Of a stretch of 41,966 nucleotides of DNA, positions 15,499 to 23,855 are shown one piece after another. The notes beneath the pieces were generated by a model. That model had not been told where the DNA came from, searched no databases, and was given only the letters and a program-made list of their open reading frames with translations. Each line of letters begins with the position of its first letter. Position 1 is the stretch's first letter. Origin of the DNA: Reyranella soli (lineage in GTDB: Bacteria; Pseudomonadota; Alphaproteobacteria; Reyranellales; Reyranellaceae); contig NZ_BKAJ01000134.1 of the NCBI RefSeq assembly GCF_007992495.1, positions 1 to 41,966 of the forward strand, written 5' to 3'. The position numbers were made by a program, and so were the translations under genes.

Positions 15499-17775
15499 TC
15501 ATGATGGGCGCAGCACGGAGACCCGGCGCGGGAACCGATGCCGACCGAGGTCGGTTGTCAATTGTTCCGCCAACTCGGCGGCCTCGGCCACGGTGACGCC
15601 GTCGCTCGATGCCGGTACGCCAGACGCCTCGAGCAGCGTCTCCGCATCGGACGCCACGGCGATCGGCTTGCCATGACGCCATGCCTCATGGAGGAAGCGT
15701 TGCGCCAGCGTCTGAGCCGCCAGCGCCGGCCCCACACCTGTGGGCACGAGCACGGCATCGTAGACGACCGATGGCGCGTTGGGCGCGGCGCGATTGACCT
15801 TCATCGGCCCCCCGCTCGCAGCGACGGCGCCGGCACGCGGCCCGATGGTCTCGGGCACCAGCTCGGCGGCAGACAGCGCCTCGAGCAGGGCCTCGACCTC
15901 ACCGGTATCGACGCCGTCACCCAGCAGCACGGCGACCTTGCGGCCTTTGATGGTGGGAGGAGGCTTGTCCATGCTGAGCGCTGGTGAGCGCAGCTTGTCG
16001 GCATCCTTGCGCAGCGGACCGGCCGGCGTCGGCGCCGAAGGCGTCGGCGCCTCGGGCGAGCCGGCAGGGCTCACGGCGATGCCGGTCGCTTCGGAGACCA
16101 TCGCCGCTAGCTCCTTGTGAATGTTCACCAGGATCTCGTTCATGGTGCGGTCGCGCACGACTTCGTCGACCACCTGGTTCAGCTCGAAGGCGAAGGCGGC
16201 GGCGATGTGGTCCTTCTCCCAGTCGCTCATGCTGTTCCAGAACTGGGTCGCCTGGCTGAAATGATCGCTGAAGCTCGGGCTGCGCTCGCGCACCTTCGGC
16301 CCGGGCTGCTCCTTGACCGCGACCGAGCGGAACGCCGCGGCAGCGGCAGGCGAATGCATCGGGCAACCGCCGCCCAGGCTGTTGGGGAAATAGGAGACGC
16401 GGCCCTTGTTGATGGTCATGCGGGCAAAGCCGTCGCGCTGGTTGTTGTCGGCCGGTCGCAGCGAGCGATTGATCGGCAGCTCGTGGAAGTTCGGCCCGAC
16501 TCGGCGAAGCTGGGTGTCGATGTAGGAGAACAGCCGACCCTGCAGCAGCGGGTCATTGGTGAAGTCGATGCCCGGAATGATGTGGCCGGTGTGAAAGGCC
16601 ACCTGCTCGGTTTCGGCAAAGAAGTTGTCCGGGTTGCGGTTGAGCGTGAGCTTGCCCACCGGAACAACCGGCACGACCTCCTCGGGAATGATCTTGGTGG
16701 CGTCCAGGAGATCGAAGCCGAACTTGTGTTCGTCGGTCTCCTCGACCACCTGCAGGCCGAGCTCGTATTCGGGGAAGTCGCCGCGCTCGATCGATTCCCA
16801 GAGATCGCGCCGATTGAAGTCGGGATCCTTGCCTGAAATGAGCTGTGCCTCCTCCCACACCAGGGAACAGACGCCCTTGAGCGGCTTCCAATGGAACTTC
16901 ACGAACCGCGACACGCCATCGGCATTGACCAAGCGGAAGGTATGGACGCCGAAGCCTTCCATGGTGGCGAAGCTGCGCGGGAGGGCACGGTCGCTCATCA
17001 CCCACATCAGCATGTGGGCGCTTTCCGGCGTCAACGAGACGAAATCCCAGAAGGTGTCGTGGGCCGACTGGGCCTGCGGGATCTCGTTGTGCGGCTCGGG
17101 CTTCACCGCATGGATCAGGTCGGGGAACTTGTTGGCGTCCTGGATGAAGAACACCGGCATGTTGTTGCCGACCAGGTCCCACACGCCGTCGGGGGTATAG
17201 AACTTCACGGCAAAGCCACGCACGTCGCGCGGCGTGTCGGTCGAGCCGCGCGAGCCCGCTACGGTCGAGAAGCGCACAAAGACCGGCGTCTTTACGGTCG
17301 GGTCCTGTAGCGGCGCTGCCATGGTGAGATGGGCCTGGCTTTCATAGACCTGGAAGACGCCGTGGGCGGCGGTACCGCGGGCATGGACCACGCGTTCGGG
17401 AATGCGCTCGTGGTCGAAGTGCGTGATCTTCTCACGCATCAGGATGTCTTCGAGCAGCGTCGGACCACGTACGTGGGACTTCAGCGAATTCTGGTCGTCG
17501 CTGACCGTCACACCCTGGTTGGTCGTCAGTTGCTGGCCGGGCGCCAGCGTGTCGGGCTGCAGGTCGAGGGTCTTGTCGGTGTCCTGGGGCGGCGACGGCG
17601 GCTTGTCGTTTGGCGTCACCTGGCCCGAGGTGCGCGGCAGCATCGGCGGCAGGGCGTTGCCCGGTTCGGCGGCCATTGAGATCTCCGGCGTCGGCTGGTC
17701 GGAAGGACGGCGTGATGGTTTGGCGCTCGGCTTCTTCGCGTGAGCCGTGCGCTTGGCGGGCCGTTTGGTGGGCAT
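15499..17775 (-). CDS. katE: Large-subunit catalase (HPII/KatE type)
   Basis: The 758-residue product is a clade-2 catalase. A disordered Lys/Pro-rich N-terminus (1-60) leads into the core with catalytic His131 in RVVHARGTAAHG, Ser170 and Asn204 in LVGNNMP, and the haem-ligand tyrosine in GRLFSYIDTQ. After a proline-rich linker (about 580-620) comes the C-terminal flavodoxin/DJ-1-like domain (KGRKVAVLLGDGVD ... YDAVLVPTG). Length and residue numbering sit close to E. coli HPII, and it should dismutate hydrogen peroxide in the cytoplasm. The ATG at 17775 has AGAAGGGAC upstream; the longer frame to 17925 covers the promoter region. It is divergent from the stress-membrane operon. Confidence 0.93.
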   Translation of the reverse strand: MPTKRPAKRTAHAKKPSAKPSRRPSDQPTPEISMAAEPGNALPPMLPRTSGQVTPNDKPPSPPQDTDKTLDLQPDTLAPGQQLTTNQGVTVSDDQNSLKSHVRGPTLLEDILMREKITHFDHERIPERVVHARGTAAHGVFQVYESQAHLTMAAPLQDPTVKTPVFVRFSTVAGSRGSTDTPRDVRGFAVKFYTPDGVWDLVGNNMPVFFIQDANKFPDLIHAVKPEPHNEIPQAQSAHDTFWDFVSLTPESAHMLMWVMSDRALPRSFATMEGFGVHTFRLVNADGVSRFVKFHWKPLKGVCSLVWEEAQLISGKDPDFNRRDLWESIERGDFPEYELGLQVVEETDEHKFGFDLLDATKIIPEEVVPVVPVGKLTLNRNPDNFFAETEQVAFHTGHIIPGIDFTNDPLLQGRLFSYIDTQLRRVGPNFHELPINRSLRPADNNQRDGFARMTINKGRVSYFPNSLGGGCPMHSPAAAAAFRSVAVKEQPGPKVRERSPSFSDHFSQATQFWNSMSDWEKDHIAAAFAFELNQVVDEVVRDRTMNEILVNIHKELAAMVSEATGIAVSPAGSPEAPTPSAPTPAGPLRKDADKLRSPALSMDKPPPTIKGRKVAVLLGDGVDTGEVEALLEALSAAELVPETIGPRAGAVAASGGPMKVNRAAPNAPSVVYDAVLVPTGVGPALAAQTLAQRFLHEAWRHGKPIAVASDAETLLEASGVPASSDGVTVAEAAELAEQLTTDLGRHRFPRRVSVLRPS

Positions 17776-17847
17776 GCTTGTTGGTCCCTTCTGCTTCGCT
17801 GTCCGTTTGATCGCTGTTTGTCGGCGCCAGGAGAACGAGGCACCAAG

Positions 17848-17864
17848 TTTGGAGTTGCTCCAAA
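17848..17864. promoter_or_regulatory. Perfect palindrome between catalase and stress operon
   Basis: TTTGGAG and CTCCAAA form a perfect 7-bp inverted repeat around TTG. It lies 73-89 bp upstream of the catalase start and about 115 bp upstream of the divergent 17979 gene, in a plausible operator position for one or both promoters. No regulator can be named from the sequence. Confidence 0.4.
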
Positions 17865-17978
17865 TCAGCGACCGTGATGCAGGGTCACCAGCCAGCGCCG
17901 GACGGTAATCAGTCGGCCGGAGCAACCTTGTTCTTCAACGCCTCGTTCCTGACACAAGGAACAGACACGGAGGCGTAC

Positions 17979-18407
17979 ATGCCGGACAGCACTCAGCACA
18001 CAACGGATCAGGCAAAGGACCAGGCAAGCGGCGTCGCCCGCGCGGTCGGCGAAGCGGTGGGCAAGAAGGTCGAAGAGGTGGCGGACAAGTCAAAGCAGGC
18101 CGGGGCGGATGCCGTGGCTGGTCTCGGACGCACCGCCAGCACCATCGCCGACAGCGTCGCCGAGCAATCACCCGCGATCGCAGACTATGTGCGCGGCGCG
18201 GGTGAAAAGATTGACCGACTGGCGACCGACCTTCGGGACAAGAAAGTGGGAGACCTGATGACGTCGGCCGTCGAGTTCGGCCGTTCGCAGCCCATCGCCA
18301 TGATCGCCGGCGCCGCCTTGGTGGGCTTCGCCCTTTCGCGGCTGATCAAAGCCGGGGTTGCGACGCCGTCCGACAGCAACAGCGACAGCCACGGAGAGCA
18401 GGCATGA
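17979..18407 (+). CDS. Small stress-type membrane-associated protein
   Basis: The 142-residue protein is rich in Ala, Lys, Asp and Glu. It has a long amphipathic helical part (about 10-95, with AVGEAVGKKVEEVADKSKQ) and one C-terminal hydrophobic helix (about 103-122, IAMIAGAALVGFALSRLI). This resembles the YqjD/ElaB-like and nutrient-deprivation-induced proteins that sit at the inner membrane in stationary phase. GGAGG lies 5 bp before the ATG. Its stop overlaps the next start as ATGA, marking the first gene of a coupled trio. The function is inferred from architecture only. Confidence 0.75.
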   Translation: MPDSTQHTTDQAKDQASGVARAVGEAVGKKVEEVADKSKQAGADAVAGLGRTASTIADSVAEQSPAIADYVRGAGEKIDRLATDLRDKKVGDLMTSAVEFGRSQPIAMIAGAALVGFALSRLIKAGVATPSDSNSDSHGEQA

Positions 18408-18802
18408 TGCTCAACACACCCCGCCGCCCCGGCGTCGTGACCTTGTTCACCGCCGCCGTCGCGCAGTCGGCCGACCTGGTCCAGACCGAATTCCGGCTGG
18501 CGCGCGCCGAAGTTTCCGAAAAGCTTGCGGCACTGCGTATCGGCCTCGCTTTGATGGCCGCCGGCGCCATTTTCCTGATTGCGGCGCTCGGCATGCTGCT
18601 GCAGGCGCTGGTGAGCGTACTGATCGCCAACGGCATGTCTCCACCCGCCGCCATCCTCGTGGTCGCAGGCGGCGCTGCCGTCATCGGCCTGGTGCTCTTC
18701 CTGGTGGGCCAGAAGCGGCTCAACCCCGAGGAGCTGGTTCCCGACCGCACCCTGACCTCGCTGTCGCGCGACGGGCGCATGATGAAGGAGACCGTGACAT
18801 GA
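18404..18802 (+). CDS. Holin-X-like (PF07332-type) membrane protein
   Basis: The 132-residue protein has an N-terminal amphipathic helix (LFTAAVAQSADLVQTEFRLARAEVSEKL) and two membrane helices (about 45-70 and 80-102), the pattern of the phage-holin-superfamily-III/YqjE-like proteins encoded beside YqjD-like genes. It is chromosomal and nothing nearby is phage-derived, so a lysis role is unlikely. Both ends overlap neighbours as ATGA, indicating translational coupling with the preceding and following genes. Confidence 0.8.
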   Translation: MMLNTPRRPGVVTLFTAAVAQSADLVQTEFRLARAEVSEKLAALRIGLALMAAGAIFLIAALGMLLQALVSVLIANGMSPPAAILVVAGGAAVIGLVLFLVGQKRLNPEELVPDRTLTSLSRDGRMMKETVT

Positions 18803-19719
18803 CCTCGACTGCTCGCCTGCAACGCGAAGCGGATGCCAGCCGCGTCGAACTCGCCGATACGCTCGGCCAGCTGCGTGACGGCCTGGCCCCCTCCGCGCTG
18901 TCCACTGAAGCCATATCGCTGGTGAAGGATACCGGCCTGTCCCTGGTCAAGACCCTGGCCGAGCAGGCGCGGGCCAATCCCGTGCCCGCGCTTCTGATCG
19001 GCGCCGGCATCACCATGCTGCTGACGCGCACCACGGGCTCGGATGTCATGGGGGTGGCGGGTTCGACGCTGAAGTCCGCTGCCGCGACGGGAGCCGGCGC
19101 CGCGCGCAGCGCCGCTTCAACGATGGCATCCGCAGCCGCCGGTGCCGCGTCATCGGCCGCCGGTGCCGCGTCATCGGCCGCTTCCTCGGTGGCGGGCGCA
19201 GCACGCGATGCCGCCAGCGCCGTCAGCGACCGCGTCGCGGACACCGTCGGCGAAGTCCGGCACAAGGCGAGCGAGGGTTATGCCGCCGCGAAAGACAAAG
19301 TCGACAGCGAGATCGAGGCGGGCCGTCGCGAGATGCACGACCGGCGCGACCAGGCCGCGGGCCTGGCCGACGCAGCTCAGGAAAAGGCCGCGACGCTGGC
19401 CGACCAGACAAGGCAGAGCCTGGCGCACCTTCTCGAAGAACAGCCCATCCTGATGGCGGCTCTCGGGGCGGCGCTCGGCGCTGCATTAGGCGCGGCGCTG
19501 CCGCTGTCGAAGGCCGAAAAGGACATGATCGGCAGCGCCGGCGCGCGGGTTGTCGGCGCCGGACGTGATGCCGTCACCACGGCGGCGGACGTCCTGAAGG
19601 CAGAAGTCGGCAACGCGGACATCGGCGGCAAGGTCGGCGAGATCGCCGACAAGGTCGTGCAGTCCGTCACGAAGGACATCAACCAGTCGGCGACCGCGAA
19701 CACCGGCCAACGCGCCTGA
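18799..19719 (+). CDS. DUF3618-like nutrient-deprivation-type protein
   Basis: The 306-residue product begins with a DUF3618-like segment (EADASRVELADTLGQLRDGLAPS, then NPVPALLIGAGITMLL). It continues with a long Ala/Ser-rich low-complexity helix (about 90-150), a charged helix with KASEGYAAAKDKVDSEIEAGRRE, and a second hydrophobic glycine/alanine helix (ILMAALGAALGAALGAAL). The low-complexity section contains a 21-bp unit duplicated in tandem. LEA-like composition fits desiccation or starvation protection, by analogy. It is the third gene of the coupled operon. Confidence 0.75.
   Translation: MTSTARLQREADASRVELADTLGQLRDGLAPSALSTEAISLVKDTGLSLVKTLAEQARANPVPALLIGAGITMLLTRTTGSDVMGVAGSTLKSAAATGAGAARSAASTMASAAAGAASSAAGAASSAASSVAGAARDAASAVSDRVADTVGEVRHKASEGYAAAKDKVDSEIEAGRREMHDRRDQAAGLADAAQEKAATLADQTRQSLAHLLEEQPILMAALGAALGAALGAALPLSKAEKDMIGSAGARVVGAGRDAVTTAADVLKAEVGNADIGGKVGEIADKVVQSVTKDINQSATANTGQRA
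19141..19182 (+). repeat. Tandem 21-bp repeat inside the DUF3618-like gene
   Basis: A 21-bp unit starting GGTGCCGCGTCATCGG occurs at 19141-19161 and again at 19162-19182, differing at most in the final base, and encodes GAASSAA twice. Codon choice is the same in both copies, which suggests recent slippage rather than selection on protein sequence alone. Confidence 0.75.
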
Positions 19720-19735
19720 AGGGCGTCGACGGTTG

Positions 19736-20980
19736 ATGCTTTCCATCGACGGCGCGCAGCACAGCGACCTTCGTACCGGTCGCGCGCCGTGGGCAAACGG
19801 TGCGCGCCCGCCGCGCCGGTCGCTGGACAAGGACAGGCGATGCGATGTCCTGGTCGTGGGCGCCGGCATCACCGGAGCTCTGGTGGCGGAGCACCTGGTC
19901 CGCGATGGTCGCGACGTCTGCATTGTCGATCGCGAACGGCCGGGACTGGGCAGCACGGCGGCAAGCACCGCGATGCTGCTGTGGGAGATCGACCGTCCGC
20001 TCGCCAGCCTCACCGACGTCTACGGTTTCGAGCGGGCCGCCCGCGCCTATCGGCTGAGCCTGCAGGCAGTGCGCGGCCTGCAGTCGCTCGTCGAGCAGCG
20101 CCAGATCGCCTGCCGGATGCGCGCGCGCAACTCCCTCTACCTCGCGGCGGGCACGACGGACGCCCAGGCCTTGATGAAGGAGCACGAGCTGCGGGTGCGG
20201 GCCGGGCTGCCCGGCCATTTCCTCGACTACCAAACGCTCCGCCAACAGTTCGGCATCGACCGCGAAGCCGCCCTTCTGTCGCCGGACGCGGCCGATGCCG
20301 ATCCGCTCTGTCTCGCCCACGGGCTGATGGCTCGTGCCGTCGCAGGGGGTGGCCACCTGTTCGATGCCGATGCGGTGCACTACGACACTGGCAACCAGCG
20401 CACGACGGTGGTGATGGACGACGGCCATTCGATCGAAGCCGACTGGGTCGTGCTCGCCACTGGCTATGTCATGCCCGATTTCATGGCGTCGGAGATCCAT
20501 CGGGTGACGACGACGTGGGCCGTGGCCACGCCGCCGCAGCCTCGCCGCGTCCGTTGGCGCGGCGAAGCGCTGATCTGGGAGGCGACCGAGCACTATCTCT
20601 ACCTGCGCACGACGGAGGACCATCGCATCGTCGTTGGCGGCGGCGACGACGAGGCGATCAGCAAGCCGGACGATCGGGCGAGCGCGACACCCGACAAGAC
20701 CCAATTCCTGCTGGCCGGGCTGCGCGGGCTTCTTCCTGATGCCGAGCCATGCGCCGAGACAGCCTGGTCCGGCGTTTTCGGCACGACGGCGGACGGCCTG
20801 CCCTTGATCGGTCCCGTGGCGGGCCATCCGCGCCTGCTTGCGGCCTACGGCTACGGCGGCAACGGCATCACCTTCGGGTTCCTTGCCGCAGAGCTGATCG
20901 CCGGCCTGATCGGTGGCCGCCGCGCTGCCTGGTACGACGACTTCCCGGTCGGGCGGCCGTTGCCCAGCGCGCTCAAGTAG
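19736..20980 (+). CDS. DadA/GlpD-type FAD-dependent oxidoreductase
   Basis: The 414-residue product has a dinucleotide-binding motif at about 37-55 (DVLVVGAGITGALVAEHL), the DAO-family arginine-rich and STAAS flavin loop (GLGSTAASTAMLLWE), and the C-terminal FAD contact GYGGNGITFGFLAAELI. Members oxidise amines or D-amino acids to imines. The N-terminal lead RTGRAPWANGARPPRRSL is typical of a subgroup found next to Rieske-containing oxidoreductases. The ATG at 19736 follows a TTG at 19733; the ribosome site is weak. It is 16 bp downstream of the DUF3618-like gene and 58 bp upstream of the Rieske fusion. Confidence 0.87.
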   Translation: MLSIDGAQHSDLRTGRAPWANGARPPRRSLDKDRRCDVLVVGAGITGALVAEHLVRDGRDVCIVDRERPGLGSTAASTAMLLWEIDRPLASLTDVYGFERAARAYRLSLQAVRGLQSLVEQRQIACRMRARNSLYLAAGTTDAQALMKEHELRVRAGLPGHFLDYQTLRQQFGIDREAALLSPDAADADPLCLAHGLMARAVAGGGHLFDADAVHYDTGNQRTTVVMDDGHSIEADWVVLATGYVMPDFMASEIHRVTTTWAVATPPQPRRVRWRGEALIWEATEHYLYLRTTEDHRIVVGGGDDEAISKPDDRASATPDKTQFLLAGLRGLLPDAEPCAETAWSGVFGTTADGLPLIGPVAGHPRLLAAYGYGGNGITFGFLAAELIAGLIGGRRAAWYDDFPVGRPLPSALK

Positions 20981-21038
20981 GAAGCGGCAACCGCCGGTCC
21001 AAGCTGTCGTTGCCGACCATGCATCGGAGGAGAATGCC

Positions 21039-22601
21039 GTGAACGCACGCGACGAAGCGACCCGGTCGCTCTGGATGCGCGTCGAGGTACTGCCCGACGC
21101 ATCGGCAGCCGAGGGGGCGCTCACCGCCGATACGGTCATCGTAGGGTCGGGAATCGCCGGTCTGTCCGCCGCCTACGAACTTGCAGCCGCCGGCCAAAAA
21201 GTGATCGTCGTCGACCGCGGCTCGATCGCCGGCGGCATGACCTCGCGGACGACCGCGCACCTGGCGCCGATCTGCGACGATACCATCAGCAGCCTGATCG
21301 ACCTGCGCGGCGAGGAGATGGCGCGGCTGTTCCAGCAGAGCCAGGAGGCGGCCGTCGACCGCATCGAGGCGATCGTGGACGAGCTCGGCATCGACTGCGC
21401 CTTCAGGCGGCTGGACGGCTTTCTCTTTCCGGCGGAAGGCATGAAGCGCGAGGAGGCGAAGAAGCAGCTCGACAAGGAACTCGAGGCCGCGCACAAGGCC
21501 GGAGCCGCGGCCGAACACGCCAAGGGCGTGCCGTTCGTCGCCTTCAAGACCGCACCGGCGTTGCGCTATCCGCGCCAGGCGACTTTCCATCCCCTGAAAT
21601 ACCTGCAGGCAGTAGCCCGTGTGGTCGTCGACAACCGCGGCCGCCTGTTCGCCAACAGCCCGGTGGTTCGCATCGAGGCCTCGTCACAGGGCGTCGAGGT
21701 GCACACGCAGAACGGCGCCCGCATCGCGGCAAGCCATGCCATCGTCGCCACCAACTCGCCCATCAACAAGCGCGTCGAGCTGCACAGCAAGATGGCGCCC
21801 TACCGCACCTACGCCATGGCGTTCAGCATCGCCCGCGACACGCTGCCGGATGCGCTCTATTGGGACATGGCCGATCCCTACCACTACGTCCGCCTCCATC
21901 CGGGTTCCGGCGAGGGCGATTACCTGATCGTGGGGGGCGAGGACCACAAGTCGGGCGAGGCCGATGACGGCGACGAGCGGTTCGGCAGGCTCGAAGCCTG
22001 GATCCGCAAGCTGGTGCCCGAGCTCGGCAAGGAGGCGCACCGCTGGTCGGGCCAGGTCATGACGACCCTGGATCATTGCGGCTATATCGGCCGCGACCCG
22101 GACGAGGAGCGCGTTTTCGTGGTGACTGGCGATTCGGGCCAGGGGATCACGCACGGCGCCCTCGCCGGCCTGCTCCTCCGGAACCTGATCGTGTCGGGCT
22201 CGAGCCCCTGGGAAAGCGTCTACGATCCCTCGCGCAAGAGCGCCAAGGCGATCGGCACCTACATCAGCGAGAACGTGACGGCGATCAAGAATTTCGCGGA
22301 GTACCTGCTGCCCAGCGAGCTCAAGTCCGTCGAGGCGCTGCAGCCCGGCGAGGGCGGCATCCTCATCCACGGCCTGAAGAGACTGGCGGCATGCCGCGAG
22401 CGCGACGGCACGCTGCACGTCCGATCGGGCGTGTGCACGCATCTCGGATGCCACGTCAACTGGAACTCGACCGAGCAATGCTGGGATTGCCCGTGCCACG
22501 GCTCGCAGTTCGCTCCCGACGGCGCGGTGCTCAATGGGCCGGCGCTGTCGCCGCTGGAAACGGCAGAGGCACCGGTCGAAAGGAAGCGCCGGCACGGCTA
22601 G
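21039..22601 (+). CDS. FAD-dependent oxidoreductase fused to a C-terminal Rieske domain
   Basis: The 520-residue protein joins a DAO-type flavoprotein (Rossmann motif TVIVGSGIAGLSAAYELAAAG at about 30-50; C-terminal FAD contact GDSGQGITHGALAGLLL) to a Rieske [2Fe-2S] domain from about residue 425. Cluster ligands are Cys466/His468 (CTHLGCH) and Cys484/His487 (CPCHGSQF); Cys471 and Cys486 could form the stabilising disulfide of high-potential Rieske proteins. The design resembles Bacillus YhfW-like proteins and would pass electrons from flavin to the cluster. The start is a GTG with GGAGGAG at good spacing. Substrate and acceptor are unknown. Confidence 0.9.
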   Translation: MNARDEATRSLWMRVEVLPDASAAEGALTADTVIVGSGIAGLSAAYELAAAGQKVIVVDRGSIAGGMTSRTTAHLAPICDDTISSLIDLRGEEMARLFQQSQEAAVDRIEAIVDELGIDCAFRRLDGFLFPAEGMKREEAKKQLDKELEAAHKAGAAAEHAKGVPFVAFKTAPALRYPRQATFHPLKYLQAVARVVVDNRGRLFANSPVVRIEASSQGVEVHTQNGARIAASHAIVATNSPINKRVELHSKMAPYRTYAMAFSIARDTLPDALYWDMADPYHYVRLHPGSGEGDYLIVGGEDHKSGEADDGDERFGRLEAWIRKLVPELGKEAHRWSGQVMTTLDHCGYIGRDPDEERVFVVTGDSGQGITHGALAGLLLRNLIVSGSSPWESVYDPSRKSAKAIGTYISENVTAIKNFAEYLLPSELKSVEALQPGEGGILIHGLKRLAACRERDGTLHVRSGVCTHLGCHVNWNSTEQCWDCPCHGSQFAPDGAVLNGPALSPLETAEAPVERKRRHG

Positions 22602-22707
22602 TTCGCCGACGCGCGACGCGTGCGAGCTGAATTTCACAGAAGGCCGCAACCATTGCTGGCGCCGCACTTTGTCTCATCGAGAACAATCCAACAGCACGGA
22701 GGACTTC

Positions 22708-23178
22708 ATGACGAGAACGATCTCGCTTTTCGCCGTCGCCGCGATCGGCGTGGCGATGGCGGCGCCGGCGTGGGCGGCGACAGACGCCGAGTGCCAGGAC
22801 ATGTGGAAGAAGGCCGACACCAACGGCGACGGCGTTCTTTCCGACAAGGAGTCGATCCGCTACGTCGCGCTGATGCGCGTCGGCGACCGGACCATTGCCA
22901 CGGAAGGCAAGATCACGCAGGCCGAGTTCATGGACTCCTGCAAGGCCGACATCTACGCGCCGCGCAAGGCTGACGAGGGCGCGCCTCTGAAGGGCGCCAA
23001 CAGCTTCACCGAAGGCCAGGCCAAGGACCGCGCGATCGGCCATGGCGGGGTCGACGCCGTCGCCGGCCTCAAGAAGGACGATGACGGGATCTGGCGCGGC
23101 ACCGGCACTCAGGCCGGCAAGTCCGTCGAGATCGCCGTCGACTACAAGGGCAACGTCGTCACCAAGGCGCAGCAGTAA
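22708..23178 (+). CDS. Periplasmic EF-hand protein
   Basis: The 156-residue precursor has a clear signal peptide (MTRTISLFAVAAIGVAMAAP, cleavage after AWA). Residues 37-48 form a textbook 12-residue EF-hand loop (DTNGDGVLSDKE) with Asp37, Asn39, Asp41, Ser45 and Glu48, so calcium binding is likely. A second partner loop is not obvious; the segment TEGKITQAEFMD could be a degenerate one. The C-terminus (GIWRGTGTQAGKSVEIAVDYKGNV) looks like a PepSY-type or lipocalin-like beta unit. GGAGG precedes the ATG. Function unknown. Confidence 0.78.
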   Translation: MTRTISLFAVAAIGVAMAAPAWAATDAECQDMWKKADTNGDGVLSDKESIRYVALMRVGDRTIATEGKITQAEFMDSCKADIYAPRKADEGAPLKGANSFTEGQAKDRAIGHGGVDAVAGLKKDDDGIWRGTGTQAGKSVEIAVDYKGNVVTKAQQ

Positions 23179-23199
23179 CCCCCACCGAAAGGAGACGAC

Positions 23200-23787
23200 A
23201 TGACTACCGTATGCCGAGTCTATGACAGTTACGCGCAGGCACGGGCCGCCGTCGATGCGGTTGAGGGAGCCGGCGTGCCCGCTTCCGATATCAGCGTCGT
23301 CGCCAACAAGCATGTGAGCGCCGAGCATGCCGACGTCGACGAAGTTTCCGGCGCCACCAAGGGCGCCGGCATCGGCGGCGCGCTGGGCGGCGGCGCCGGC
23401 CTGTTGGCCGGCCTCGGCCTGCTGGCGATCCCCGGCCTCGGCCCGGTGGTGGCCGCGGGTTGGATCGCTGCGACCGCCGTGGGCGCCGTTGCCGGGGCCG
23501 CCACCGGCGGCATCGTCGGTGCATTGGTCGATGCCGGCGTCGATCGGGACCATGCCGTCGTCTATTCCGAGGCAGTCCGCCGCGGCGGAACCATGGTGAC
23601 AGTGCGGACGCGCGACGAGGATGCCGGGCGCATCGCCACGCTGATGGAGACCTACAAGCCGATCGATCCGGCCGTACGCGGCGCCGAGTACCGCAAGACC
23701 GGCTGGCAGACGTTCGACGAGAAGGCCCCGCCCTACCGGCCGAGCCAGGCCGAGGTCGACCGCATGCGGGCGAACTGGCCGGGTTGA
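23200..23787 (+). CDS. General-stress-protein-17M-like glycine-zipper protein
   Basis: The 195-residue product has the N-terminal strand-helix-strand of the general stress protein 17M/YflT family (TVCRVYDSYAQARAAVDAVEGAGVPASDISVVAN). A long glycine/alanine hydrophobic hairpin follows (about 58-115, GIGGALGGGAGLLAGLGLLAIPG ... AAGWIAATAVGAVAGAATGG). A second strand-helix unit (HAVVYSEAVRRGGTMVTVRT) and a short tail end it. Related alphaproteobacterial proteins are annotated as stress proteins; the glycine zipper suggests membrane association. AAGGAGAC lies just before the ATG, 21 bp after the EF-hand gene, so the two are likely co-transcribed. Confidence 0.82.
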   Translation: MTTVCRVYDSYAQARAAVDAVEGAGVPASDISVVANKHVSAEHADVDEVSGATKGAGIGGALGGGAGLLAGLGLLAIPGLGPVVAAGWIAATAVGAVAGAATGGIVGALVDAGVDRDHAVVYSEAVRRGGTMVTVRTRDEDAGRIATLMETYKPIDPAVRGAEYRKTGWQTFDEKAPPYRPSQAEVDRMRANWPG

Positions 23788-23803
23788 GCACGACAGGAAT
23801 CGT

Positions 23804-23835
23804 GACGAGGGCAGGCGCAAAGCCTGCCCTTCGTC
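23804..23835. terminator. Hairpin between convergent genes
   Basis: GACGA plus GGGCAGGC pairs with GCCTGCCC plus TCGTC around a GCAAA loop with one bulged T, starting 17 bp after the stress-protein stop. There is no U-run, so it may work as a bidirectional barrier or with Rho. It separates this transcript from the convergent small gene ending at 23856. Confidence 0.55.
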
Positions 23836-23855
23836 ATGCCGCCCCGCATCGCCGT

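Noticed and set aside
18404..18802. Holin-like protein as a sign of prophage
   Set aside because: Neighbours are chromosomal stress genes and no phage structural, lysis or integrase genes are present.
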